Positions 16,346-24,921 of a DNA stretch of 64,000 nt are shown here, in pieces. A program made the position numbers and the translations under genes. The notes under the pieces are model-generated. The model was given only the letters and a program-made list of their open reading frames with translations. It had not been told where the DNA came from and ran no database searches. How positions within the stretch are numbered: position 1 is the first letter of the stretch; each line of letters opens with the position of its first letter. The DNA comes from Oceanobacillus luteolus. Its GTDB lineage: Bacteria; Bacillota; Bacilli; Bacillales; Amphibacillaceae. The stretch lies in assembly GCF_023715655.1 (NCBI RefSeq), contig NZ_JAMBON010000003.1, positions 62,001 to 126,000 of the forward strand, written 5' to 3'.

Positions 16346-18061
16346 ATGAGTCAAAAGGTGTTAGATGATTCAAAAAAGCTTAGATATCCACAACAACCAC
16401 ATGGTGGTGAGTTAGTGAATCAAGTGCTTGCAGGGGAAGAGCTTGAGGCGGCGCTTGAAAAGGCGAACCATTTACCAATGATTATGGTGGACTTGGAAGC
16501 CGTCATAACATTAGAAATGATTGCGACAGGGGTCTTATCGCCAAATAAAGGCTTTATGAATGAGGCTGATTATAAATCCGTTCTTACTGAAGGGCGATTA
16601 AGCAATGGGGTTGTTTGGCCAGTACCATTAAGCTTTGCACCGATTGGCGATAAAAATAAAGAGATTATCAAGTCTTTAAAAGTCGGTGATGAGATTGCGC
16701 TTGCCGATCATTCGAGGCAGCCAGTGGCCATTTTAACGATTGAAGATATTTTTGATTATGATAGAGAATTTCGGGCAGAACAATTATTTGGCACGACTGA
16801 TCGTGATCATCCGGGAGTAGATTCGATTTACCGGAGAATGGGTGATACAGCACTCGGAGGAACGATTCATTTATTGCGCCGTGTCCATTGGGGCCCGTTC
16901 GAAAGTATTCGAATGGAGCCGAAAGAGACGTGGAAACTTTTCTATGAAGAGAAAAAGTTCAATTCCGTAGGTGGATTTATAACTGGGGCAAACCCACTCC
17001 ATCGCGGTCATGAATATATCCACCGTAATGCACTGGAAGAATTGGATGGGCTATTTGTTCAGCCACTAGTGGAAATGGCAAAACGTGAGTATACCCGCCA
17101 TGAATTCCGGATGCTTGCATACCGTAGTGTACTCGAGACATATTATCCAAAAGAAAGGACAATTCTTGCTCCACTTCGGGTAACGTATATATTTGCTGGT
17201 CCACGCGAAGCAGTACTTCACGCTCTGATTATGAAGAATTATGGATGTACTCATGCATTAATCGGAAGGGACCATGCAGGTATCGGTGATTACTACGATA
17301 AGTATGCAGCCCATAATATTTTTGATACGTTCAAACCAGAGGAGCTCGGCATAGACATTCGTTTATTCCATGAAGTATTTTATTGCACACGTTGCGATAG
17401 TCCGGCATCTGAATATACTTGCCCGCATGATGATAAGTATCGCATCAATATTTCTGGAACAGGTATCCGTGAGCTTCTACGATACGGTATACTTCCACCG
17501 AAAGAAATCGTACGTCCAGAGTCAGCGCGGATTGCAATGCAAGGTATCCAGCCTAAAGGTATTGATGAAAATCAGGTGGCGATTAATCCAGTTGGTAAAA
17601 CGATTAAGAGTATCTTCCCGTTCTACTTGAAGAACGAACGCCTCGGCGGTGCGAAGCGGAAACAGGAGCTGGAGCCTGAGCAATTGACAATTGAAGACTT
17701 AATCGCAGTCACTCGTGACGTCAGGGAGAATGCTGATAGGGTGTACCGGGATATTTATAACGAATTCACTTATGTAACCGATGTCAATCGCTCAGCCCAA
17801 GATGATTGGGTGACAGAAGCAAGGGAAACGATCCATCGACATCAAGAAATGGTCGTCGAGAACCTGGAAGAGAAGGTGGAACAGGCGCCAGAAACTGCTT
17901 CTGATGAATTTATGTATCAAGATAAGCAAGAAGCTAAGAAAGAGTTGGACGTTGCCCGCAAGATATTTGAAGACCTGTCCACACCAATTCAAAAAGACCA
18001 GCTAGAGTACCGGACATGGAACACCCTGCCGTATGAGCGTTATCGCGGAAGTGATGAATAG
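16346..18061 (+). CDS. ATP-sulfurylase-family protein with altered sulfate site and C-terminal extension
   Basis: A 571-aa member of the sulfate adenylyltransferase family (usual length about 380). Residues 1-390 align with ATP sulfurylase: an N-terminal PUA-like part (LSPNKGFMNEADY), then the nucleotidyltransferase fold with HRGHEY (219-224), GRDHAGIGDYY (307-317), the zinc site Cys347, Cys350, Cys359, His361, and ISGTGIRELL. However, the QTRNP motif that binds sulfate is TGANP here (213-217), PLVGETK is PLVEMAK, and MRYAGPREA is YIFAGPREA. Residues from about 392 form an acidic, helical extension of unknown function. ATP binding should be kept, but sulfate use is doubtful. No other sulfate-assimilation gene is nearby. 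It could be co-transcribed with the upstream symporter. Confidence 0.75.
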   Translation: MSQKVLDDSKKLRYPQQPHGGELVNQVLAGEELEAALEKANHLPMIMVDLEAVITLEMIATGVLSPNKGFMNEADYKSVLTEGRLSNGVVWPVPLSFAPIGDKNKEIIKSLKVGDEIALADHSRQPVAILTIEDIFDYDREFRAEQLFGTTDRDHPGVDSIYRRMGDTALGGTIHLLRRVHWGPFESIRMEPKETWKLFYEEKKFNSVGGFITGANPLHRGHEYIHRNALEELDGLFVQPLVEMAKREYTRHEFRMLAYRSVLETYYPKERTILAPLRVTYIFAGPREAVLHALIMKNYGCTHALIGRDHAGIGDYYDKYAAHNIFDTFKPEELGIDIRLFHEVFYCTRCDSPASEYTCPHDDKYRINISGTGIRELLRYGILPPKEIVRPESARIAMQGIQPKGIDENQVAINPVGKTIKSIFPFYLKNERLGGAKRKQELEPEQLTIEDLIAVTRDVRENADRVYRDIYNEFTYVTDVNRSAQDDWVTEARETIHRHQEMVVENLEEKVEQAPETASDEFMYQDKQEAKKELDVARKIFEDLSTPIQKDQLEYRTWNTLPYERYRGSDE

Positions 18062-18069
18062 TTATTGTG

Positions 18070-18106
18070 AAACTGCTTATGAGACAACTCTCATAGGCAG
18101 TTTTTC
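18070..18106 (+). terminator. Terminator of the ATP-sulfurylase-like gene
   Basis: AACTGCTTATGAGA and TCTCATAGGCAGTT form a stem with a 4-base loop, followed by TTTTTC. Confidence 0.9.
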
Positions 18107-18151
18107 TTGGATGCTTTGTTTTATTGGGAAGATTAATTAGGTCAATAAATT

Positions 18152-18190
18152 AAGTGGAAAGGATATCAAAATTATCCTTTCCACCTTTTA
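18152..18190 (-). terminator. Terminator of the catalase locus
   Basis: The perfect 12-bp stem GTGGAAAGGATA / TATCCTTTCCAC lies 6 bases past the leftward catalase stop. The T-tract on the minus strand is weak. Confidence 0.6.
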
Positions 18191-20264
18191 TTATGTCCGA
18201 TCCCAGAAACGCTGTTGTGTGATTGCCGCAACAAAGTCCCGAGCAAAATTAGGGTTATTGTTTGCGAAGACGACTCCGGCTAAGTTGTTTCCAGGTGATG
18301 GTTGAATATATGATTGTCCGGTAGAGGCGACCCCTATTGGCTTGTAATGTGTATAAGCCACACGAATATAATCGGCGATATTCGCATTAAATCTATCTTG
18401 TGTTTTGGAAGTTCCCCCTACTACATAGAGAGTGTCCATGAGATAAGGGCTGGAAGTCAAGAATGTTTCGTCGACCCGGAGCTTTGTACCACCTGAACCT
18501 GTGACCGTTCCTAATGTTTGGCTTATAATTCGGATGACAGTTTGATTTCTTCTCAATTCATTTAGCACGTCATTTACTTCCTGATCATTAAATCCGTCTC
18601 CAATCAAAACTCCTACTTTTTGCATCCTCGCATACTTTGGAGTATTTGCCTGACTTAGAGAAGGATAACTTGTTGAGACAGGTACATTATCTCCGCTTGG
18701 TCTTCTTACACCGATATTATCAGCAATAATGGACGCCATTTCCCTATCCACATTCACAAGGAGATCGACATTCTTTTGACGGACAGACTCGGTTTTTACT
18801 TTTCCAAGCTGAAAACTGAAGGCTTCTATCGTATGTTGTTTCTCCACCGGAGTCAAACTGTTCCAGAATATTCTAGGCTGAGTAAAAAAGTCATTAAATG
18901 ATGGGCTTCGTCCCCGGATGACATGGCCTTCCACACGTTTCGGATATTCTTTATAACCGCCCTCTTCTGGTGGAGTAACGTACGGTGTGTTGCCAGCTAA
19001 GGAGTTATTACGATAATTTATTTGGTCAACGTCAATCCGGTGACGCATAAATCCGCGACGGGTATTGTTATGAAATGGACAAAGTGGACGGTTTACTGGC
19101 AATTCATCGTAGTTCGCGCTTCCTAGACGGTGATGCTGTGTGTCACGATATGCAAACAACCTTCCTTGCAGGACGGGGTCATTAGAGAAACCTATTCCAG
19201 GAACAACATTCGCAGGATTGAATGCAACTTGTTCCAATTCGGCAAACTCATTATCCACATTACGATTTAATGTTAACTTTCCAATTTTTTGAACCGGTAT
19301 CAATTCTTCCGGCCAAAACTTCGCAGGATCAAGAATATCAAAATCAAATTTAAACTCATCTTCCATTTCAAGCATTTGTACACCAAGCTCGTATTCCGGA
19401 TAATACCCGAGGTCAATGGATAAACGGAGATCGCGACGGTGATAATCAGGGTCTAATCCACCAATCTTTAGAGCCTCATCATTAAGCAAGGAATGAACGC
19501 CATCAACCGGCTTCCAAACAAAACCTTACGAAAGTTCCTTTGCCTTGGTCATTCATGAATATATACGTATTAATCGACCAAGACTCCATCTCACGATAAC
19601 TTCTAAGAACACCACGGTCTGACATAATCCAGGTCACCATATGGATGGACTCCGGATTACTTGCTACAAAGTCCCAGAACCTGTCATGGGCACCGGTGGC
19701 GGTAGGAATTCCTTCATCCTGCTTATTTTGATATGCATGCATCACATCAGGGAATTTCATTGGATCTTGTATGATTAATACCGGCATGGCAATCGTTGTT
19801 AAGTCATAATTCCCTTCCTCTGTGTAAAATTTGACCCCTTTACAGCGTAAATCTCTTGCCGTATCATAAGAACCTTTTGGACCTTGAACCGTTGAGAAGC
19901 GGACAATCGTCGGAGTCTTCTTTCCAGCTTCTTGTAAGAAACCTGCCTCTGTCACATGACTCATTGATTGATAACACTCAAACTCACCGTACGCTCCATA
20001 TCCTCTTGCATGCACCACTCTCTCAGGAATCTCTTCCCGATTGAAATGCCCCATTTTCTCTTGAAAATAAAAATCCTCGGTCAGTTGCGGTCCACGTACC
20101 CCAGCCTTTAATGTTTCCGAATCATTGGATACCTTTAGGTTTTGCTTTGTAGTTAATGGATTTCCTGTATCTCGGATCCGGAAATGGTCCAGTTGTTGCT
20201 GCTTTGCATTTTCGGCTCTAGGCTGGTCTGTCTGTTTTTTATCTTTTGAAGACTTATCATCCAT
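18191..20264 (-). pseudogene. katE: Large-subunit catalase (KatE/HPII type), frameshifted
   Basis: A clade 2 catalase of about 685 codons is split by a frameshift. The 5' part (20264-19503) ends KGTFVRFCLEAG. The 3' part resumes as VWKPVDGVHS then LLNDEALKIGG and runs to 18191. One extra T in a TTT run (AAAA at 19520-19523 on the plus strand) explains it. The heme pocket His is present (RVVHARG), as are the proximal Tyr in RLFAYRDTQHHRLG and the C-terminal DJ-1/GATase-like domain (VGVLIGDGFNDQEVNDVL). The stretch normally VGNN after NYDL, which holds the catalytic Asn, reads TTIA, and RGFA reads RCKG. Loss of the Asn besides the frameshift favours true decay over a sequencing error, but the homopolymer makes an error possible. 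Confidence 0.75.
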
Positions 20265-20398
20265 AGCATACCCACCTTTTTCAATTAATCACCCAATGTT
20301 ATAGCTATGAATGATAACCTCTGTCTAGAACTAAATTTGCACAATTCAAATAGGCATTCATATAGTATAGCGCGACATCATCTTAAGGGGTTGAAGGT

Positions 20399-20581
20399 AT
20401 GGGTGAATTCTTAATAAAGAACAACTTACAAGCACAAGGTTTTCCAGTGATTGAGTCTGATCTTGTCTTTATAAAAGACATATTATTGACGGTACAGAAA
20501 GCAGAGCAACCTTTGGCAAATGCTCCGTATTTAAATATGGAAGTTCCCATTACAGTTGTAGATAAGGAGCTATTGAAATGA
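20399..20581 (+). CDS. Small AtzG/GatC-like partner of the amidase
   Basis: A 60-aa protein ending 4 bases inside the amidase gene (ATGA overlap), so the two are translationally coupled. The pattern (an N-terminal helix, GFPVIESDLVFIKDILLTVQ, then a Pro-rich tail ending VPITVVDKELLK) resembles the short AtzG/DUF4089 or GatC-type subunits that wrap around amidase-signature enzymes. The similarity is of architecture, not a clear sequence match. GGGGTTGAAGG upstream provides a weak ribosome site. It may stabilise or activate the amidase. Confidence 0.55.
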   Translation: MGEFLIKNNLQAQGFPVIESDLVFIKDILLTVQKAEQPLANAPYLNMEVPITVVDKELLK

Positions 20582-21990
20582 ACGATCTTTCTTTAATGAC
20601 AGCTAGAGAACTGGGGAAATATATCAAAGGAAAACAGCTTTCGCCAGTAGAACTGACAAAACATATGTTACAGCGTATCAGGCAAATGGACGGGACACTT
20701 AGGACATACATTACACCACTGGAGGAATTGGCTATAATTCAGGCAAAGGACGCGGAAAATAAAATTATGAAAGGAGAATATTTAGGACCATTACATGGTA
20801 TTGGTGTTGGAATAAAGGACAATAAATTTACGAAGGGTATTAGAACGACGGATGGGTCAAAACTTTTTGCAGATTTTTTTCCTAGTGAATCGGCAACTGT
20901 CGTGAACAAATTGTTACATGGCGGTGTCATTATGCTCGGTAAACAGAATATGCATGAGCTTGCTGCGGGCTCTACTGGAACTAATCCTTTTTTTGGAACC
21001 ACTCGTAATCCTTGGAATCTCGAATATATGCCAGGAGGTTCAAGTGGGGGAGGGACAGCTTCTTTAGCAGCTGGGCTGGCTACACTTGCAACAGGCAGTG
21101 ATACATTCGGGTCCATTCGTTTACCAGCGTCAATGTGCGGGGTGTACGGTTTAAAACCCACTTATGGACTAGTCAGTACCTTTAGAGTTTTCCCTTCCGC
21201 ATGGTCATTGGACACGGTTGGACCAATGGCGCGATCGGTTGGCGATTTGGCAATTATGCTACAAGTTATGGCAGGATATGACCCGAACGATCCAGCAATT
21301 TTACGTGTTCCACTACCTAATTATTCAGAGGCAATCCATAATGATATAAAAGGAATCAAAATTGGGATTCCCACCTACTATGTTAAGGGATTAGATGAGG
21401 ATATAGCAATGTTGTTTCGAAGGGCAGTCGTCCAGTTACAGTATCTAGGTGCAGAGGTAAAAGAACTGGAGATTCCCGAACTGGAGATGTCCACATTTTC
21501 TGGATATTTGACTGTAGGCAGTGAGGCGGCTGCCTTTCACAACGAATGGTTAAAAACACACCCGGAAGATTATTCTCCAGATATTCGTTCATTTTTTTTG
21601 GCTGGATCATTAATGGAAGGAAGAAAATATGTTCAAGCACAACAGGCAAGAAGAAGAATGGTTCAAGCATTTGAGAAGGCATTTCAAGAAGTGGATATGT
21701 TGCTCGGGCCAACGATACCTATTAAGACTCCAAAATTTCAAGCAAACTGGGTGAAGCAAAATTTAGATGTTGTAAAGCGAACACTGCCATTTACTGTACC
21801 GGTTAATTTAACAGGCGTTCCAGCCTTAGCCGTACCTATGGGAATAGATAGCAACGGACTTCCAGCAGGTATGCAATTTATAGGCAGGCATTTATCTGAA
21901 CAACAATTACTGCAAGTAGGAAATGCATGGGAACAACTGAATCCACTTCAATTTAAATTAAGAGCAGAAACTGATAATAAAACATTATAA
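20578..21990 (+). CDS. Amidase-signature family hydrolase
   Basis: A 470-aa GatA-like amidase. The catalytic triad is visible: Lys in GIGVGIKDN, the cis-Ser in GSDTFGSIRLPAS and the nucleophilic Ser in the Gly/Ser-rich PGGSSGGGTASLAAG. The usual GSDTGGSIR reads GSDTFGSIR. This is not the tRNA amidotransferase GatA, because gatB and gatC are absent; a stand-alone hydrolase of small amides is more likely. It is coupled to the 60-aa gene upstream. Expression is divergent from the catalase locus, with a 134-base shared upstream region. Confidence 0.88.
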   Translation: MNDLSLMTARELGKYIKGKQLSPVELTKHMLQRIRQMDGTLRTYITPLEELAIIQAKDAENKIMKGEYLGPLHGIGVGIKDNKFTKGIRTTDGSKLFADFFPSESATVVNKLLHGGVIMLGKQNMHELAAGSTGTNPFFGTTRNPWNLEYMPGGSSGGGTASLAAGLATLATGSDTFGSIRLPASMCGVYGLKPTYGLVSTFRVFPSAWSLDTVGPMARSVGDLAIMLQVMAGYDPNDPAILRVPLPNYSEAIHNDIKGIKIGIPTYYVKGLDEDIAMLFRRAVVQLQYLGAEVKELEIPELEMSTFSGYLTVGSEAAAFHNEWLKTHPEDYSPDIRSFFLAGSLMEGRKYVQAQQARRRMVQAFEKAFQEVDMLLGPTIPIKTPKFQANWVKQNLDVVKRTLPFTVPVNLTGVPALAVPMGIDSNGLPAGMQFIGRHLSEQQLLQVGNAWEQLNPLQFKLRAETDNKTL

Positions 21991-22093
21991 GAATTTTTGA
22001 GTGATTTTTGTCAAACGGGATACACTATTCTTCGAGGGGAAAATTTTGCGGACAAGATTTTTCCTAACAATAATCGCTAAGTTATGATATATA

Positions 22094-22140
22094 AACCTGG
22101 ATAAGCAGTTTAGCAATAAATTGCTTATCCAGGTTTTATT
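22094..22140 (+). terminator. Terminator of the amidase operon
   Basis: AACCTGGATAAGCA and TGCTTATCCAGGTT form a 14-bp stem with a T-rich tail. Confidence 0.9.
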
Positions 22141-22151
22141 TTGCTTTATGT

Positions 22152-22188
22152 AAAAAAACGGCGAGAATAAAAATATTCTCACCGTTTT
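22152..22188 (-). terminator. Terminator of the orphan rpsN gene
   Basis: AAACGGCGAGAATA and TATTCTCACCGTTT pair around AAAA. On the minus strand the stem is followed by a T-run, just past the rpsN stop. Confidence 0.85.
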
Positions 22189-22199
22189 ATCTCTATATA

Positions 22200-22385
22200 T
22201 TACCAGCTAGCTTTCTTCAAGCCAGGAAGTTGTCCTTTATATGCATATTCACGAAGGCAGATACGACACAATTCAAATTTACGTAGTACACTGTGTGGTC
22301 TGCCGCACTGTTTGCAACGGCTATATTCGCGAACTGCAAATTTCTGTGGCTTTTGTTGTTTTACCACTAATGCTTTTTTTGCCAT
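22200..22385 (-). CDS. rpsN: 30S ribosomal protein S14, zinc type (orphan copy)
   Basis: A 61-aa type Z S14 protein. The zinc ribbon [20 protein letters not shown] has all four cysteines, and the ending [13 protein letters not shown] is typical. The start is the ATG of [11 protein letters not shown], with GGAGGAT 5 bases upstream; the longer upstream frame is untranslated leader. In Bacillus the zinc-type rpsN normally lies inside the large ribosomal protein cluster. Here it stands alone between an amidase and an alcohol dehydrogenase, so it is probably an extra copy. A 20-bp palindrome overlaps its leader. Confidence 0.93.
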   Translation of the reverse strand: MAKKALVVKQQKPQKFAVREYSRCKQCGRPHSVLRKFELCRICLREYAYKGQLPGLKKASW

Positions 22386-22396
22386 GCGGCATCCTC

Positions 22397-22416
22397 CTTC
22401 TATATAAATATAGAAG
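22397..22416 (-). promoter_or_regulatory. 20-bp palindrome in the leader of orphan rpsN
   Basis: CTTCTATAT-AA-ATATAGAAG is a perfect 9-bp inverted repeat between the -10 (TATAAT, minus strand, about 22421-22426) and the ribosome site. It could be an operator or an mRNA hairpin abutting the Shine-Dalgarno sequence. Confidence 0.5.
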
Positions 22417-22470
22417 AATATTATATCATAACTCTCTCTAGAACGGAACATCCAATATATGGCAATTGCG

Positions 22471-23607
22471 TTACGGTTTTAAAACTACTTTTATACAATT
22501 ATCCAGCTTAGCATCGAAAATTTCATATCCATATGCTGCTTCTTCCAAAGGTAGCGGATGGGTAATGATATCACTTAAATCAACCTTGCCATCAGCAATG
22601 AGTTTATATAGATGGGGCATGTAATGAATGACGGGTGCTTGACCTGTTCTTAGATTTACGTTGCGCTGAAAGATATCGCCTAATGGGAAGGCGTTGTATC
22701 TAGCTGCATAGGCACCAGTAACCTGGATATTGCCGCCTTTTCTAACCGCTTGACTTGCGATAACTAGTGCGCCCATCGAACCACCATGAAGCCTGAGTCC
22801 GGTGGCAAGAAATTCGAGGTCACTCATTTTTCCATCCATACCAACACAATCAATGACCACGTCAGCTCCACCTTTAGTGATTTCATGTAAATGGGAACCT
22901 ACATTTTCATGGTCTTCAAAATTAATTATTTCTACGTTATTCGTCCGCTTCGCATGTTCTAATCGGTATCCAACATAATCTACAGCGATTACTCTTTTTG
23001 CACCTTTTAACCAGGCAAACTTTTGTGCCAGTAAACCAACGGGTCCCGCACCAAGAATAACGACTGTGTCTCCTTCTTTCATCCCGGAGTTGTCCACACT
23101 CCAATAAGCGGTCGTACCTGCATCAGATAGTAAGAGTAGATTATCATCATCCACTTCACTATCATCGGGAACTTTAAAAGCAGTGAAATTTGCATATGGA
23201 ACTCTTAAGTACTCTGCTTGTGCACCTGGATAGCCACCAGCTGTCCCGCTGTAACCGAAATATGCACCCATTTCGCCATTATCGTTAGAGTTATCACATT
23301 GGCTTTCCAGTTCATGTATGCAGTACCAGCATTCGCCACAACTTATATTGAAGGGAATAACGACCCGATCTCCCTTTTTAACATTTTTAACTTCTGGGCT
23401 CGCTTCTTCCACTATGCCCATCGGTTCATGGCCAATAATATAATCTTCCTGAAGGTTTGGTATCATTCCATGAATAAGATGCAGGTCGGAACCGCAAATC
23501 GCAGTACTTGTAAGGCGGACGATGATATCATCTGGCTTCTGAATTCTGGGAGCTTCTACATTTTTGACTACTACATTTTTAACTCCTTGATAGGTGACTG
23601 CTTTCAT
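22471..23607 (-). CDS. Zinc-dependent alcohol dehydrogenase, formaldehyde dehydrogenase-like
   Basis: A 378-aa medium-chain dehydrogenase. Catalytic zinc ligands occur in [13 protein letters not shown] and GHEPMG. The structural zinc cysteines are in [17 protein letters not shown]. The Rossmann fingerprint is [12 protein letters not shown]. The longer loop around [19 protein letters not shown] groups it with glutathione-independent formaldehyde dehydrogenase-like enzymes (B. subtilis AdhB type). AAGGAG lies 7 bases before ATG 23607. It is 21 bases downstream of a CotF-like gene on the same strand, so it may be transcribed with the coat genes. The substrate is not determined. Confidence 0.87.
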   Translation of the reverse strand: MKAVTYQGVKNVVVKNVEAPRIQKPDDIIVRLTSTAICGSDLHLIHGMIPNLQEDYIIGHEPMGIVEEASPEVKNVKKGDRVVIPFNISCGECWYCIHELESQCDNSNDNGEMGAYFGYSGTAGGYPGAQAEYLRVPYANFTAFKVPDDSEVDDDNLLLLSDAGTTAYWSVDNSGMKEGDTVVILGAGPVGLLAQKFAWLKGAKRVIAVDYVGYRLEHAKRTNNVEIINFEDHENVGSHLHEITKGGADVVIDCVGMDGKMSDLEFLATGLRLHGGSMGALVIASQAVRKGGNIQVTGAYAARYNAFPLGDIFQRNVNLRTGQAPVIHYMPHLYKLIADGKVDLSDIITHPLPLEEAAYGYEIFDAKLDNCIKVVLKP

Positions 23608-23628
23608 CATTTGACTCCTTTCTTACGT

Positions 23629-23988
23629 TTATTTTGGTGGTGTAGGGAACAGTCCTTTTCGGTTGTTGTTGTCTGGGAAAAGGTTCAATGCAGCTATTTC
23701 TATTGCATTCTGAGCTGATTTCAAGTCTAGTATTTGTTGTTCATCCAAGTCATACGGATGAAACCATTTTTTATCGGCCATGAGCTGAATCACTTCAGTT
23801 TGGAAATCAATCATAGCTTCCATTTGGTGGTGGAGTGTAGTTCTGAGTTCCGGACTCGTAGTTTCCGTTAAGGCAACGGAATAATTGCGGATTGCTTCTT
23901 TCACGGTCAGCAATAAATCTAGTGCGATCGCAGAATCAATCTTTTCGGGCATTCCCACGGCGTTAATTGGATCTAAATAATCATTCAT
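23629..23988 (-). CDS. CotF-family spore coat protein, C-terminal-type half
   Basis: A 119-aa helical protein of the Coat F family (IDSAIALDLLLTVKEAIRNY, SPELRTTLHHQMEAMIDFQ, KKWFHPYDL). B. subtilis CotF is made as one precursor and cleaved. Here the N-terminal-like part is a separate gene (23999-24205) whose stop lies 10 bases before this start. ATG 23988 is chosen, with GAGGTGA 5 bases upstream. It is a paralog of 24576-24872. Expected in the coat during sporulation. Confidence 0.82.
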   Translation of the reverse strand: MNDYLDPINAVGMPEKIDSAIALDLLLTVKEAIRNYSVALTETTSPELRTTLHHQMEAMIDFQTEVIQLMADKKWFHPYDLDEQQILDLKSAQNAIEIAALNLFPDNNNRKGLFPTPPK

Positions 23989-23998
23989 GGTTGTCACC

Positions 23999-24205
23999 TC
24001 ACTCCGGACTTTTCTCAGGATATAATCGTTTCAATTCTTTCATATCCATAATCGATGTCTCTACATTTTTTTGCATTAATTTGCGCAATTCCTGGTCAAA
24101 GACTACTCCCTGCATCAGCTTGGACTTGAGTAATCCTATAGTCCTCAAGTTCAAAAGTTCATGAGTATCGACAGTTTCATGGTAAGCCAAGTGATCTTTC
24201 TCCAT
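23999..24205 (-). CDS. CotF-family spore coat protein, N-terminal-type half
   Basis: A 68-aa protein with two helices (VDTHELLNLRTIGLLKSKLM and FDQELRKLMQKNVETSIMDM). It resembles the N-terminal, propeptide-side part of CotF and the small protein at 24373. ATG 24205 is chosen because AGGAGG lies 8 bases upstream; ATG 24211 is too close. It heads a leftward unit with the larger CotF-like gene and then the alcohol dehydrogenase, and is divergent from a second such pair. Confidence 0.78.
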   Translation of the reverse strand: MEKDHLAYHETVDTHELLNLRTIGLLKSKLMQGVVFDQELRKLMQKNVETSIMDMKELKRLYPEKSPE

Positions 24206-24372
24206 ATGCATAACCTCCTGATTTAAGTAATCCTACTTTTCCACGAAAATTCCATCCTATACATATTGAATAGGGTTCCTGAAGGCGTTGCTAGATTATG
24301 CGATAAAAGAAATTGAATAGTAATGGAGGATATCGCAAAAGCTATGAAAAATGTTTGATTAGAGGTGAAGTC

Positions 24373-24579
24373 ATGAAGAAGAAATTAGCTCTCCATGAAA
24401 GAATGGAACTGCAGGAAGTCTTGGCTTTAAAAAATCTAAGTCTAACAAAAGCTGCAGTTATGCAGGGATTAGTGGGATGTGAAGAGCTCAAAAACATTCT
24501 TACGATGGAAGTGTCGGCAGGAAAGCAGCATGTCGACCAAATTAATGAATTATTAAAGAGTAGGGAGGTGGTCATGTGA
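24373..24579 (+). CDS. CotF-family spore coat protein, N-terminal-type half (second pair)
   Basis: A 68-aa protein (LHERMELQEVLALKNLSLTK, then VMQGLVGCEELKNIL) matching 23999-24205 in length and pattern: each has a HELL/MELQEVLALK helix, a short MQG turn and an EL-K-IL helix. GAGGTGA lies just upstream of ATG 24373. Its stop overlaps the next start (ATGTGA), so the pair is translationally coupled. The intergenic region of 167 bases is shared with the divergent pair and probably carries sporulation promoters, which I could not assign. Confidence 0.75.
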   Translation: MKKKLALHERMELQEVLALKNLSLTKAAVMQGLVGCEELKNILTMEVSAGKQHVDQINELLKSREVVM

Positions 24580-24872
24580 CGAATATGCTCCAAAAAATTG
24601 CAGGTATGAGCGGAATGACAGATCAAGTAATTGCTCTCGATTTTCTGATTTCATCCAAAGCAGCGGTTAGAAATTTGACCTTTGCTTTAACGGAATCTGT
24701 AACCCCTGAGGTACGTACATTGCTCCGTGGTCAATTAAATGATGCTATCCAAACCCATAAGCAAATCAGTCAATACATGATAAAGAAAGGCTACTACCAT
24801 CCTAGAGATTTCGATAAACAGTTGAAAGTGGAATTAAAGGCATCGAAAGCAGCTTTGAAGTTAGCGAAATAG
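24576..24872 (+). CDS. CotF-family spore coat protein, C-terminal-type half (second pair)
   Basis: A 98-aa CotF-family protein (TDQVIALDFLISSKAAVRNL, TPEVRTLLRGQLNDAIQTHK, KGYYHPRDFD), paralog of 23629-23988. The GTG start overlaps the stop of the small gene upstream, with GGGAGGTGG before it. It lacks the C-terminal tail (NNNRKGLFPTPPK) of the other copy. It is followed, after 49 bases, by a YndM-like sporulation gene on the same strand. Confidence 0.82.
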   Translation: MTNMLQKIAGMSGMTDQVIALDFLISSKAAVRNLTFALTESVTPEVRTLLRGQLNDAIQTHKQISQYMIKKGYYHPRDFDKQLKVELKASKAALKLAK

Positions 24873-24921
24873 CAATAGCTCAGTTTTTACTCACAGGCTT
24901 GGAATAAAAGGAGGTTTCAAC

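Noticed and set aside
16346..18061. Bifunctional ATP sulfurylase/APS kinase (PAPS synthase)
   Set aside because: The C-terminal extension has no P-loop or APS-kinase motif.
20250..20262. SigB -10 (GGGTAT) before the catalase gene
   Set aside because: GGGTAT there is part of the ribosome site region directly before the ATG and has no GTTT element at the right distance.
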